Notes: a model not told the origin generated them from the letters alone. A DNA stretch of 64,000 nucleotides from an uncultured Bacilli bacterium (GCA_934096125.1 CAKOLB010000001.1:62001-126000), one strand, 5' to 3'; positions 34,099 to 43,633 are shown, numbered from the stretch's first letter. Numbers and translations are program-made.

Positions 34099-35913
34099 CT
34101 ATTTTTCTTCATAAGTTGCATCTTCAACTTTTTCATGGTCATCATTTTGATCGTTATTTTGATCACTTTGGTTTTCTTTAGCAGCCGCTTCATATACTTT
34201 AGCAGCTAAATCCATCGCAACTTTTTCAAGTTCTTCAGTCTTAGTTTTAATTTCTTCAATATCAGTTCCTTCTAAAGCTTTTTTAAGTCCATTTAACTTA
34301 TCTTCAGCTTTAGTTTTATCTTCAGCACTTATTTTATCTCCTAAATCACTAATTGCTTTTTCAGTTTGGAAAACAATACTATCTGCTTTATTTCTAATTT
34401 CTGCTTCTTCTTTTTTCTTTTCATCAGCTTCTTTATTAGCTTCAGCATCTTTCATCATCTTATCAATTTCTTCATCACTTAAGTTAGTAGATGATGTAAT
34501 TGTAATAGATTGTTCTTTATTAGTTCCCAAATCTTTAGCACTAACATTAACTATACCATTAGCATCGATATCAAATTTAACTTCAATTTGTGGAACTCCT
34601 CTTCTTGCTGGTGGCAAATCAGTAAGTTGGAAATTACCAAGCGTCTTATTATCACTAGCCATTGGTCTTTCACCTTGTAAAACATGAATATCTACAGCTG
34701 GTTGATTGTCAACAGCAGTTGAGAATACTTGTGACTTACTAGTTGGAATAGTTGTATTTCTTGGAATTAAAACAGTCATAACATTACCTAAAGTTTCAAT
34801 ACCAAGTGAAAGAGGTGTAACATCTAGAAGAACAATATCATCAACTTCTCCAGTTAAAACTCCACCTTGAATAGCTGCACCCATCGCTACAACTTCATCA
34901 GGGTTAACTCCCTTACTAGGTTCTTGTCCAAGTTCCTTTTTAACAAGTTCTTGAATATATGGAATACGAGTTGACCCACCAACTAAAATAACTTTATTAA
35001 TATCTTTATTTGTTAAATTAGCATCTTTTAAAGCTTTTTTAACAGGTTCTAGTGTTGAATCAAATAAGTCACGACATAAGTCTTCAAACTTAGCTCTTGT
35101 AATTGAGATTTCCATATGAACTGGTCCATTATCATTTTGAGCAATGAACGGTAAGCTAATTTGTGCATTTGTAGCACTAGATAAATCTTTCTTAGCTTTT
35201 TCGGCAGCATCTTCAATTCTTTGCATTGCCATAGCATCGCCACTTAAATCGATACCATTTTCTTTCTTAAATTCAGATACTAAATAATCAGTTAATCTCT
35301 TATCAAAGTCATCTCCACCTAGACGATTATTACCACTAGTAGACTTAACTTCAAATACACCATCACCTAGTTCAAGAATTGAAACATCGAATGTTCCACC
35401 ACCAAGGTCATAAACTAAAATTGTTTGAAGTTTATCTTGTTTATCTAGTCCATAAGCAAGAGCTGCAGCTGTTGGTTCATTGATAATTCTTTCAACATCT
35501 AAACCAGCAATCTTACCAGCATTTTTTGTAGCTTGTCTTTCTGCATCATTGAAATAAGCTGGAACTGTAATAACAGCCTTAGTTACTTTTTCGCCCAAAT
35601 AACTTTCAGCATCTTTTTTTAACTTACCAAGAATCTTAGCACTAATTTCTTCAGCTGTCCATTTCTTTCCACCAGCTTCAACTTTTTCGCTAGTTCCCAT
35701 TTTTCTCTTAATAGATGAAATAGTATTCTTAACATTGGTAACTGCTTGTCTTTTAGCAACATCACCAATTAATACATCATCACCTTTAAACGCTACTACT
35801 GATGGAGTAGTTCTACTTCCTTCACTATTAGCAATAACCTTTGGTTCTCCCCCTTCTAGTACAGCAACACATGAATTTGTTGTACCTAAATCAATACCTA
35901 TTATTTTACTCAT
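34099..35913 (-). CDS. dnaK: Chaperone protein DnaK (Hsp70)
   Basis: 604 residues. ATPase domain: IGIDLGTTNSCVAVLEGG, VITVPAYFNDAERQATK, NEPTAAALAYG, VYDLGGGTFDVSI, VILVGGSTRIP. Substrate domain: LLDVTPLSLGIET and FQLTDLPPARRGVPQIEVKF. It lacks the 24-residue insert near residue 80, as Bacillota DnaK does. The C-terminal lid ends in an Asn/Asp/Glu-rich tail. Third gene of hrcA-grpE-dnaK. Confidence 0.99.
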   Translation of the reverse strand: MSKIIGIDLGTTNSCVAVLEGGEPKVIANSEGSRTTPSVVAFKGDDVLIGDVAKRQAVTNVKNTISSIKRKMGTSEKVEAGGKKWTAEEISAKILGKLKKDAESYLGEKVTKAVITVPAYFNDAERQATKNAGKIAGLDVERIINEPTAAALAYGLDKQDKLQTILVYDLGGGTFDVSILELGDGVFEVKSTSGNNRLGGDDFDKRLTDYLVSEFKKENGIDLSGDAMAMQRIEDAAEKAKKDLSSATNAQISLPFIAQNDNGPVHMEISITRAKFEDLCRDLFDSTLEPVKKALKDANLTNKDINKVILVGGSTRIPYIQELVKKELGQEPSKGVNPDEVVAMGAAIQGGVLTGEVDDIVLLDVTPLSLGIETLGNVMTVLIPRNTTIPTSKSQVFSTAVDNQPAVDIHVLQGERPMASDNKTLGNFQLTDLPPARRGVPQIEVKFDIDANGIVNVSAKDLGTNKEQSITITSSTNLSDEEIDKMMKDAEANKEADEKKKEEAEIRNKADSIVFQTEKAISDLGDKISAEDKTKAEDKLNGLKKALEGTDIEEIKTKTEELEKVAMDLAAKVYEAAAKENQSDQNNDQNDDHEKVEDATYEEK

Positions 35914-35938
35914 AATTAATCATTCCTTTCCTAAAATT

Positions 35939-36481
35939 TTATTCATTAACTTTGACCATAGCTACCCTTATAACTTTATCTTTATAAGTATAGCCCTTTT
36001 GTAATACTTCTATTACAACACCTGCTGGCAAATTTTCATCTTTGCTTGTAAGCACTGCTTCCATTTTTGTTGGGTCAAATTCAACTCCTTGACAATCAAT
36101 TTCTTTAACCTCTAAGTCATTTAAAGTTCCAAGCAAACTAGTATATATCATTTTAAATCCACTTAGAAACTGAGAAAGCTCATCAGTTAAATCACGGTCA
36201 TCAAGCAAGATAGCTCTTTCAAAATTATCAAGCACAGAAAGCAGTTTCACTATTAAAGTCTCTCCATCATACTTGCAAAGTTTGGAAATTTCTTCATCAC
36301 TTCTTCTTTTAATATTTTGAATTTCCGCTGTGAGTCTAAGTACTTTATCTTGTAATTTAGCATTTTCTTCTTCTAAGCCTTGACACTTACAACTTTCTTT
36401 TTTATTTACTTCTTTTTTCTTTTTCAAAGTCTTTTCTTTTGACTTTTCTTTTTCTTCTATTTTTTCTTTATTTTCCATCAT
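35939..36481 (-). CDS. grpE: Nucleotide exchange factor GrpE
   Basis: 180 residues. Lysine/glutamate-rich disordered N-terminus (to about 40), long coiled coil, then LSVLDNFERAILLDD, LSGFKMIYTSLLGTL and VEFDPTKMEAVLT, LQKGYTYKDKVIRVAMVKV. It starts within the last codons of hrcA (14-base overlap), so the two are translationally coupled. Confidence 0.97.
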   Translation of the reverse strand: MMENKEKIEEKEKSKEKTLKKKKEVNKKESCKCQGLEEENAKLQDKVLRLTAEIQNIKRRSDEEISKLCKYDGETLIVKLLSVLDNFERAILLDDRDLTDELSQFLSGFKMIYTSLLGTLNDLEVKEIDCQGVEFDPTKMEAVLTSKDENLPAGVVIEVLQKGYTYKDKVIRVAMVKVNE

Positions 36482-37493
36482 GTTCCTTTCTATTATCTAT
36501 TTTCTCGTCGATATACTCTAGTAAACCAACAATCCTTTGATAATCCATTCTTTTAGGACCTATTACTGCAATTGTTCCTTCCTCACCATTAATATGATAT
36601 TTCTTTCTAATAATGGTAACGTTAGAATCAAACTCCGTTTCCTCTCCGATATAAACCTTAATTTCTCCTTCATCACCACCATCTTTTTTCTCTGATACTC
36701 TTGCAATAAATTCTTTATCTTCTAGTTTACTTGCAAGCCTTTTGAGTTCACTAATATCATTATACTCTGGCTGATTAAATATATTTGTTTTACCACTAAC
36801 ATGAATATTACTATTGTTAATAATAAAATCATTAAAAGCGTCATAGAACATATTATATACAGCCTCATACTGATGAATTTGATTTTTTATAATTGGTTTA
36901 ACCTCAAGCTCAAGTCTACTTCCAACACTAGCAATCGGCGTGCCTACAAGCATTTTATTAATAATCTCACTAGCCTTAATCACTTCATTTACATTAATAT
37001 TATTCTCTAAAGTAAACATCTTATTTTCAACATTTCCTTTATCGGTACATACCACTGCCACGACTTGATTATTTCCAAGGTCAATTATATTTACCTTTAA
37101 CAAATTATTATCAACACTAGCTTTTCCCAGAACAACGCTTGTATAACTGGTAATATCGCTTATTATCTCCATACATTTACTAATAACATCGCTAAGTTCT
37201 AACTCATTATTAGCAAATATTCTTTGAAGTTTAAGCATATCCCCACCGGTAAGTCTCTCCGGTTCCATCAAATTCTTAACATAATAACGGTAACCTGCCT
37301 CACTCGGCATTCTTCCTGAAGATATATGGTTTTTTTCAAGCAATCCCAAATCTTCCAAATCAGCCATTTCATTTCTAATCGTCGCACTTGATAACCCAAA
37401 TTTATCGCACAATGCTTTCGACCCCACTGGCCTAACCGTCTTAATATATGTCTCGACAATTTCTTTTAAGAGATTATTTTTACGTTCATCCAT
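36468..37493 (-). CDS. hrcA: Heat-inducible transcription repressor HrcA
   Basis: Binds CIRCE and needs GroEL for activity. 341 residues. Winged-helix N-terminus: LLKEIVETYIKTVRPVGSKA, LSSATIRNEMADLEDLG, HISSGRMPSEAGYRYYV. C-terminal: GTIAVIGPKRMDYQRIVGLL. First gene of hrcA-grpE-dnaK; AGAGGTGA precedes the start and a CIRCE element lies in its leader. Confidence 0.98.
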   Translation of the reverse strand: MDERKNNLLKEIVETYIKTVRPVGSKALCDKFGLSSATIRNEMADLEDLGLLEKNHISSGRMPSEAGYRYYVKNLMEPERLTGGDMLKLQRIFANNELELSDVISKCMEIISDITSYTSVVLGKASVDNNLLKVNIIDLGNNQVVAVVCTDKGNVENKMFTLENNINVNEVIKASEIINKMLVGTPIASVGSRLELEVKPIIKNQIHQYEAVYNMFYDAFNDFIINNSNIHVSGKTNIFNQPEYNDISELKRLASKLEDKEFIARVSEKKDGGDEGEIKVYIGEETEFDSNVTIIRKKYHINGEEGTIAVIGPKRMDYQRIVGLLEYIDEKIDNRKEHDGK

Positions 37494-37506
37494 AATTTCA
37501 CCTCTT

Positions 37507-37533
37507 CTAGCACTATCACTTCTCTAGTGCTAA
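37507..37533. promoter_or_regulatory. CIRCE operator of the hrcA operon
   Basis: CTAGCACTA, nine bases, TAGTGCTAA against the consensus TTAGCACTC-N9-GAGTGCTAA. It lies between the promoter and the hrcA start. A weaker second copy (TTAGCACTT near 37553, and CTGCTAA near 37574) overlaps the -35 box. Confidence 0.92.
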
Positions 37534-37537
37534 TTAC

Positions 37538-37566
37538 ATTATAATAGTATGATTAGCACTTGTCAA
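37538..37566 (-). promoter_or_regulatory. Promoter of hrcA-grpE-dnaK
   Basis: TTGACA (37566-37561), 17 bases, TATAAT (37543-37538) on the minus strand: a perfect consensus pair, just before the CIRCE element. Confidence 0.92.
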
Positions 37567-37576
37567 TATATTACTG

Positions 37577-38800
37577 CTAATTTTCAAAAGTATTTTTAAT
37601 TGCTTTCAAAATAGCAATCTTTCCATAGTCATATGTAAGTCCTCCTTGCAAATAAGCAATATAAGGGGGCCTAATTGGTCCATCACAAGATATCTCAATT
37701 GATGAGCCTTGCGTAAAAGAGCCAGAGGCCATAATTATTTTTTCATCATATCCCGGCATATCTGAGGCAATAGCTAAAACACTTGCATCAACAGCACTTC
37801 CCATTTGAATTCCTTGAACAAACTTGATAAGTAAATTCTCATCGTTAAAAATAATTTTCTGAACAATATCAGACCTTTCATCATTCCACCTTGGACTTAC
37901 CACAGTACCTTTCTTTTCCAAAAGATATGAGGCAAGCACAGCCGTTTTTAAACTACTTGCAACCACGCTTGGAGCCATGTATAAACCTTGATAGAAAGAT
38001 TTATTTACACCTAAACTTGGACCAACTTCTTTTCCCTCACCTGCCATATTAAGTCTTTCACTGGCAAGATGGACTAAATCTTTACGCCCCACAATATAAG
38101 CTCCATGAGTTGCCACACCTCCCCCTAAATTCTTAATTAAAGAACCAACACAAATATCAGCACCAACTTCAGTAGGTTCCCGGCTCGAAACAAATTCACA
38201 GTAACAATTATCAACCATTACTATAATATCTTTATCTAATATTTTAATAAATTTAATTACTTTCTCTAACGCTTTAATACTTATCGCTTTTCTATTACTA
38301 TATCCAACCGACCTTTGAATTTCAACAACTTTTACTTTTTCTTCTAAAATTACTCTTTTTATTTTTTCAAAATCAAACTCATCATTTATTAAATCAACCT
38401 GTTTATATTTAACATTAAAAGCTTTTAAACTACTACTATTTTCCTTTATCCCAATTACACTTTCTAAAGTATCATAGGGTTTACCTGTAATTGATAAAAG
38501 AATATCACCTGGTCTTAAAAGTCCAAACAAACAAGTGCTAAGAGCATGAGTCCCTGAAATAAACTGTCCCCTAACAAGAGCATCTTCAGTTTTAAAAATC
38601 GTACTATAAATTTTTTCTAATGTATCTCTTCCTGCATCACCATAACCATAACCAGTTGTTCCATTAAAATGACTCTCCGAAAGCCCATGTTTCCAAAAAG
38701 CATTAATTACTTTTAAACTATTTAAAAAACATATATCATCAATTCTTTTATATATACTATCTAAGTTTTTTTCAATTTTTTTAATTTCCTCTAAATTCAC
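37577..38800 (-). CDS. Methionine gamma-lyase family PLP enzyme (YnbB-like)
   Basis: 407 residues, fold type I, annotated elsewhere as aluminium-resistance/methionine gamma-lyase family. Seen: HFNGTTGYGYGDAGRDTLEK, ALVRGQFISGTHALSTCLFG, VMVDNCYCEFV, and the PLP Lys in VGSLIKNLGGGVATHGAYI. C-terminal GGLTYDYGKIAILKAIKN. The true substrate is not established for this subfamily. It overlaps the SDR gene by four bases. Confidence 0.9.
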   Translation of the reverse strand: MNLEEIKKIEKNLDSIYKRIDDICFLNSLKVINAFWKHGLSESHFNGTTGYGYGDAGRDTLEKIYSTIFKTEDALVRGQFISGTHALSTCLFGLLRPGDILLSITGKPYDTLESVIGIKENSSSLKAFNVKYKQVDLINDEFDFEKIKRVILEEKVKVVEIQRSVGYSNRKAISIKALEKVIKFIKILDKDIIVMVDNCYCEFVSSREPTEVGADICVGSLIKNLGGGVATHGAYIVGRKDLVHLASERLNMAGEGKEVGPSLGVNKSFYQGLYMAPSVVASSLKTAVLASYLLEKKGTVVSPRWNDERSDIVQKIIFNDENLLIKFVQGIQMGSAVDASVLAIASDMPGYDEKIIMASGSFTQGSSIEISCDGPIRPPYIAYLQGGLTYDYGKIAILKAIKNTFEN

Positions 38801-39510
38801 TTTAGCCCTCCATCTACTTTTATTATGCTATCATTTATATAACTTGCATCCCTGCTACTTAAAAAAAATATTACACTTGCAATCTCATCAGGACTCGCAA
38901 ATCTTCCAAGCAAACACTTATCCATTTCTTCTTTTTTAAAATTAGGTAGCAGCTCTTTATTTTTAGTCGTTTCAATCCATCCAGGTGCAACTGCATTTAC
39001 TCTCACCCTCGGGGCATAAATTTTTGCAAAATCATGAGTTAAGCTAATCACCCCTGCCTTACTTGCATTATAATCCATTCCCTCTACATAACCTGCATCA
39101 ATTCCACAGTTACTTGAAACATTTATAACACTTCCTTGTTTTATGAGACTCCCAATATATTTAGTCACCAAAAACGTTCCCACTAAATTAACATCAAGAA
39201 CCCACCTAAAATTATCTATAGTCTTTTCTTCTATAGTACCATCACAAGAAATTCCCGCATTATTAACAAGACAAGTAACATCTATATTTTCTTTTTTTAT
39301 TTTCTCTTGAAGTTTTTTCACATCTTCTTCATTTGTTATATCACATGCCAAAGCAAAAACATTTATACCAAACTCACTTGCCAAAGTTTTTCCATACTCA
39401 CAAATATCATTTTTATAGTAGAGTAAAACCAAATTATAATGACTACTTGCAAATTTCCGGGCAATCTTTCTTCCTAAATCTCCCGATGCTCCTGTAATTA
39501 CTACATACAT
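38797..39510 (-). CDS. Short-chain dehydrogenase/reductase (FabG-like)
   Basis: 237 residues from the ATG with GGTGG upstream; the frame is open to 39582 but that N-terminus is not SDR-like. Rossmann motif VVITGASGDLGRKIA, NNAG in CLVNNAGISCDG, catalytic Ser in INVSSNCG, YNASKAG (Tyr and Lys), VRVNAVAPGWIET. The C-terminal SRDASYINDSIIKVDGGLK is typical of FabG-type oxidoreductases. Whether it acts in fatty acid synthesis is open, as its operon partner is a PLP enzyme and no other fab gene is near. Confidence 0.9.
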   Translation of the reverse strand: MYVVITGASGDLGRKIARKFASSHYNLVLLYYKNDICEYGKTLASEFGINVFALACDITNEEDVKKLQEKIKKENIDVTCLVNNAGISCDGTIEEKTIDNFRWVLDVNLVGTFLVTKYIGSLIKQGSVINVSSNCGIDAGYVEGMDYNASKAGVISLTHDFAKIYAPRVRVNAVAPGWIETTKNKELLPNFKKEEMDKCLLGRFASPDEIASVIFFLSSRDASYINDSIIKVDGGLK

Positions 39511-39719
39511 AAATCTTCCACCATCCATTTTTATACTACCATAGTTTATCCCAAAGAAAAAGAGCATAACATTCCTGTACAAATATTTACCTAATATTTT
39601 AAAATTATTAGCACTTACTTTCTTATATTATATAACAAGACATAATAAAAACCTATAAAGAAGATCTTCCTTTTTTGAAAGCCAACTTTATAAGTTACAT
39701 TTTATTCTATCCCACTAGT

Positions 39720-40325
39720 TTAATTTATAATTATACCATTTTCATCAAATTTATAATGTGGCATTTGAAAACTATCTTCTTCCTTTTCTTGATTGTTTGA
39801 AGCTGGCATTTCCTCTGGCACATCCAAAGCTTCAACTTGATAAATATTTTCAGTCTCAGTAGGCATTTCACTAGTAGTATTAAAGCTAAACACTTGATTT
39901 TCACTCTTAGGAGCCTCTGGCATAAAAGGATTTTCTGGCGCATTATTCGGAGCAAAAACATCAAGAGAATCAAACTTCACTTCATTATTTCCAAGTTCAT
40001 CATTTACTTCTTCAATATTTTCTTCTTTAACATCAGCAATATCTTCTTCTAAAAAGTCTCCTCCATCAATTTGCTTTAAGTCTCTATTTAAACTTTCAAA
40101 AGCCTCATCTTCAAAGCCATTAAACACCACTTCTTCTATATCAAAACGATTAAAGCATACTTCTCCATTTTTCTTCAAAAATCCATATGGATATTCTACC
40201 CCAGAGTAGTCATACACATCCAAACTATCAGAGTAATCAACAGAATAATATCCTGTTACCATAATTTTCTTATCGCCTGTTTTAAGGGTAACGATACTCC
40301 CTATAGATAAATATTTTTCATTCAT
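39720..40325 (-). CDS. DUF4176-like protein with acidic tail
   Basis: 201 residues. Residues 1-80 match the DUF4176 pattern by eye: LSIGSIVTLKTGDKKIMVTG, then YSGVEYPYGFL and FNRFDIEEVVFNGFEDEAF. The remaining 120 residues are acidic, Asn/Pro-rich and probably disordered. DUF4176 proteins are often linked to type VII secretion loci in Bacillota, but no EsxA, EssB or EssC gene is in the window. No membrane segment. Located just downstream of surface protein B on the same strand. Confidence 0.75.
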   Translation of the reverse strand: MNEKYLSIGSIVTLKTGDKKIMVTGYYSVDYSDSLDVYDYSGVEYPYGFLKKNGEVCFNRFDIEEVVFNGFEDEAFESLNRDLKQIDGGDFLEEDIADVKEENIEEVNDELGNNEVKFDSLDVFAPNNAPENPFMPEAPKSENQVFSFNTTSEMPTETENIYQVEALDVPEEMPASNNQEKEEDSFQMPHYKFDENGIIIN

Positions 40326-40361
40326 TTTTAATCAATCCCTTTCTTATTACTTATTATATAT

Positions 40362-41912
40362 TTACTCTATTATTATTGGCGCTTCTAAAGTACCAAGACC
40401 TTGCACAAATTTAACTGTTGAGTTGAGGTAAAATGCCGGCCGGACCACATACGCAAACGACGCATCGCCGTCGCCCACACGCCCAGATGCATCCACAATG
40501 GACACAATAGCATCATGGTACGAATACCGGGAAATAGTCCATTCGTTATATCCCATATACATCCAATTTAATGATCTTATCGTTGATCCATTTACACTTT
40601 CATCATAATTCATAAGTTTTGTTGTCCATGCACTCGGATCTGCTGCAAATCCATAATCTGATGCATACATTAACCCTATTTTTGCTGTATATTCTGTGGC
40701 ATTATCTGTTGTATTTGTTGCTACCGGATTTACGATTTCATTTTGATATGTTGTTGCTGGTACTACCTCAGATATCTTTGTATTTCCCCCAACTTTCCAT
40801 GTTGTAGTTGCTATTTTTTCTGCCCATTCTGTTCCTATATTTGTTATGAAATTTGTATTTAAATTTGTTTTATTTAACAAACTTGTACTCCATGTATTGG
40901 TAACAGATTTTGTAGCTATATAATTCCAATAATAGGTATTTACTGTTGTCAAATTTCCTTTATAAGATGATGAATCTGGTGTTTCAGAACCATCATAATC
41001 ACCATCTGTTCCAAGTAATGCACTTGTTGCATAATCATATTTGATTAATTTTACTTTATCTCCGAATACTCCAATTATTCTATATAGATTATCTGTTGGA
41101 CATGGACTTATAGTTGACCCAAAACATACATAATTATTCACATCACTACTACGACCAGAATACCTATATGAATTATCCCCTGCTCCATTGGTTAGTGAAC
41201 TATCATGAATATATAGATTTGACGTAGCATCATTACTTGCCATATTTTTTATACAATTCGCTAGTACATCACCATTTTTACAAACTGAATCCATTTGCTG
41301 AACTGTCCTTGCATTTGCTTTAACAGCAACAGCTCCTTCAAAAGTTTTACCCATTGTAGTATTATCAGCATCTTCATTAACATATAAATACAAGTCGAGC
41401 GTCACAGTCCCTTTATTTGGAACAGTAACTTGATAAATATCATTTCTCGCTCCAACAGAGCCTCCCATTCCAGCACTAACTTCACTAGTCTCAGCCGAAG
41501 TCAAATCATAATCAAACGCATAACGAGAATCCGGTAAAGCACTTTTATAAAGCACTTCTTTAGCCCCATGAGGAGCAATAATATAAGATATATTAGCATC
41601 TACTATCGTATTGGTCGATTTAGAAAAAAGCATAATATCAGCAGTTACAGGAGTATCGCAATAACTAGTAATAGAAAAAGTATAAGGAGTTTGCTTTAAA
41701 GCTGAATTAGCACTCATAGAATAAGAGTTAGTTAAATTAATCGATGACTCGCTTGTAAGTTTTATTTTAGCGCAACTTGTCAAGCTTACCTTAGTAATTG
41801 AAGAACTTTGTTCTATAGGTTTCATAAATGCCTTTGTAAAACTAAAAGACAAAATACCCACTATAACAACTGCTAAAATTCCCAAAAATATCAGCTTCCG
41901 TTTCTTATTCAT
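40362..41912 (-). CDS. Surface protein with DGR-type variable C-terminus (protein B)
   Basis: 516 residues. N-terminal anchor (residues 7-30, LGILAVVIVGILSFSF), a beta domain to about residue 200, then the same C-type-lectin-like domain as protein A: NNYVCFGSTISPCPTDNLYR, LLGTDGDYDG, IGTEWAEKIATTTWKVGG, GLMYASDYGFAADPSAW, EWTISRYS, variable core, AYVVRPAFYL. The two proteins diverge widely outside the lectin domain, yet the 107-bp VR flanks are identical at nucleotide level. The VR codons are GC-rich for this genome. Confidence 0.85.
   Translation of the reverse strand: MNKKRKLIFLGILAVVIVGILSFSFTKAFMKPIEQSSSITKVSLTSCAKIKLTSESSINLTNSYSMSANSALKQTPYTFSITSYCDTPVTADIMLFSKSTNTIVDANISYIIAPHGAKEVLYKSALPDSRYAFDYDLTSAETSEVSAGMGGSVGARNDIYQVTVPNKGTVTLDLYLYVNEDADNTTMGKTFEGAVAVKANARTVQQMDSVCKNGDVLANCIKNMASNDATSNLYIHDSSLTNGAGDNSYRYSGRSSDVNNYVCFGSTISPCPTDNLYRIIGVFGDKVKLIKYDYATSALLGTDGDYDGSETPDSSSYKGNLTTVNTYYWNYIATKSVTNTWSTSLLNKTNLNTNFITNIGTEWAEKIATTTWKVGGNTKISEVVPATTYQNEIVNPVATNTTDNATEYTAKIGLMYASDYGFAADPSAWTTKLMNYDESVNGSTIRSLNWMYMGYNEWTISRYSYHDAIVSIVDASGRVGDGDASFAYVVRPAFYLNSTVKFVQGLGTLEAPIIIE
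40438..40544 (-). other. Variable region (VR) of surface protein B
   Basis: 107 bp, aligned without gaps to 28454-28560. The encoded core is YHDAIVSIVD-ASG-RVGDGD-AS-F. Left flank (24 bp) starts at the GAATGG codons for Glu-Trp, right flank (17 bp) ends in GTGGTCCGGCC. The differing sites match the adenine-directed pattern of DGR mutagenesis. Confidence 0.72.
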
Positions 41913-42004
41913 AACAAATGCTCCTTTTATGTTACTTAAATTATATAAAAAAAAAGACTTAAGTTCAAGTCCAATTAAAACTTTTTCTCTCTTAAGTCTC
42001 TAAA

Positions 42005-43303
42005 TTATAAAAACATACACATGTAAAGAGGCATACTAATAACGTTTTCCGTAATTTGATTAGAATTTTTAGCAGACAATTTTATTCCTTTTGCTACATT
42101 ATAATTTGACATAACGGATTTTAAAGACTTCGATTTTGTATTGTCAGCTGATTTCACTTCCACAGCAGTAGCAACATCTTCAAAACGAATAAAAAAGTCT
42201 ATTTCCAGCGTTGAATTTTTCTCAAAATAATACAATTTTTTCCCCAACTTATGAAATATATCAGCGATAACATTTTCATATATGGCCCCCTTATATATAG
42301 CTAAATTACCATTCATTATATCGGTATTAGTTCCATCATCAAGCATCGCAACAAGCAAACCAGTATCCCGCATATAAACCTTAAAACAATCATCAATTTT
42401 ATTTCCCTCAAAAGGAAACTCTGGATTTGTTAAATTGTAGCAAAAGTTTATAATTCCTGCATCATACAACCATTGCAAAGCTCCATAATATTTTTTCTTA
42501 TTACTATTTTTCTCTACTACTTTATATTTAAATTTTTTATTCTCTTTAGCAAGTTGAAACGGAATACTATCAAAACAAGCTCTGATTTTAACTTTATCAG
42601 TTTCATCAGCATATTTAATTATATCATCTTTATAATCACTAATAATTCTTCTTTGAACATTTTGTGCTAAGTTATAATTCTGAGTTTCTAAAAATTCATT
42701 GATAACATCAGGCATTCCTCCTAAAACAATATAGGACTTAAAAAGTTCAAGCATTCTTTTATGTACACTATCAGATACAGCTTTATTACTTAAAAAATCT
42801 TCCTTCAAATACTTTATAGCATCACAACTACAACCATTTGCCCAACAAAACTCTTCGAAATCTAATGAGTCCATATATACTCTATCAACATAGCCAACAG
42901 GAAAAGAAGTAACTCTTTTGTATGCCATTCCAAGCATTGAACCAGAAGCTATACAATCAAAATTATTATCTTGAGCCAAAAACTTTAAAGCTGTAATAGC
43001 ATTTGGACAATCTTGAATTTCATCTAAAAAAATCAATGTTTTATTAGGTACAATTTCAAAATTAGGTATTACCAAAGACATTTTTCGCAAGATAGTACCA
43101 GCATCAATGTCACCAGAAAAAATATCTTGATACTCTTTATTACTAATAAAATTCAATTCATAAAATCTTTCATAATTTTTATCTCCAAATTCTCTAATTA
43201 TATAAGTTTTACCTACCTGTCTTGCCCCAATAACCATTAAACAATTATTACGATGGTTATCTTTCCAGCTTATTAGTTTATCATATATTTTTCTTTTTAG
43301 CAC
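42005..43303 (-). CDS. AAA ATPase with DUF4143 C-terminal domain
   Basis: 432 residues from a GTG preceded by AGGAGTG (frame open to 43351). Walker A IGARQVGKTYI near residue 22, Walker B TLIFLDEIQDCPNA near residue 85, and ASGSMLG (sensor region). The C-terminal half is DUF4143 with YMRDTGLLVAML and a nuclease-like IDFFIRFEDVATAVEVKSA segment (D..E.K pattern). These ATPases are common, often in multiple copies per genome, and their role is unknown. A frameshifted paralogue is at 63223-64000. Confidence 0.9.
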   Translation of the reverse strand: MLKRKIYDKLISWKDNHRNNCLMVIGARQVGKTYIIREFGDKNYERFYELNFISNKEYQDIFSGDIDAGTILRKMSLVIPNFEIVPNKTLIFLDEIQDCPNAITALKFLAQDNNFDCIASGSMLGMAYKRVTSFPVGYVDRVYMDSLDFEEFCWANGCSCDAIKYLKEDFLSNKAVSDSVHKRMLELFKSYIVLGGMPDVINEFLETQNYNLAQNVQRRIISDYKDDIIKYADETDKVKIRACFDSIPFQLAKENKKFKYKVVEKNSNKKKYYGALQWLYDAGIINFCYNLTNPEFPFEGNKIDDCFKVYMRDTGLLVAMLDDGTNTDIMNGNLAIYKGAIYENVIADIFHKLGKKLYYFEKNSTLEIDFFIRFEDVATAVEVKSADNTKSKSLKSVMSNYNVAKGIKLSAKNSNQITENVISMPLYMCMFL

Positions 43304-43392
43304 AATATCACTCCTACACATATAATAGCAATAAATACAAGTATTGTCCACATAAAAATCATATTTTGGGGAGACATAATTATATATTAAGT

Positions 43393-43442
43393 CATATTTT
43401 TCAAAGGAATATCAGACTTTAAATGCATATTTTTCAAAGGAA
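43393..43442. repeat. Two direct 17-bp repeats upstream of the AAA/DUF4143 gene
   Basis: CATATTTTTCAAAGGAA at 43393-43409 and again at 43426-43442, 33 bases apart (three helical turns). Possible regulatory sites for the ATPase gene. The 330-bp gap 43304-43633 holds no gene. Confidence 0.5.
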
Positions 43443-43535
43443 AGTGCTAAATTTTATAATTAAATTTATAAGATTATCAAAAATTTTTTTATTTTATTAT
43501 GTTACAATGTAATTTTTTAGACTTTTTGTAAGTTT

Positions 43536-43553
43536 ATTACGCCATGGCGTAAT
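43536..43553. repeat. Perfect 18-bp palindrome
   Basis: ATTACGCCATGGCGTAAT followed by TTTTTTAT. Flanked by two copies of GTAATTTTTTAGA-like sequence. Could be an operator or a compact terminator. Confidence 0.55.
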
Positions 43554-43587
43554 TTTTTATAGATTTATCCAAAATATTACGATAAAC

Positions 43588-43622
43588 ATCAAAAAAGAAT
43601 TTTAGCCTTCACCAAAATTCTT
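43588..43622 (-). terminator. Terminator of the dnaE-polC operon
   Basis: On the minus strand AAGAATTTT, 10-base loop, AAAATTCTT and a T-run, just after the polC stop. Confidence 0.88.
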
Positions 43623-43633
43623 GTACTAATTAT

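Noticed and set aside
28454..40544. A template repeat or reverse transcriptase for the DGR within the window
   Set aside because: The flank ACCGGGAAATAG occurs only at the two variable regions, and no protein shows reverse transcriptase motifs, so both must lie elsewhere.
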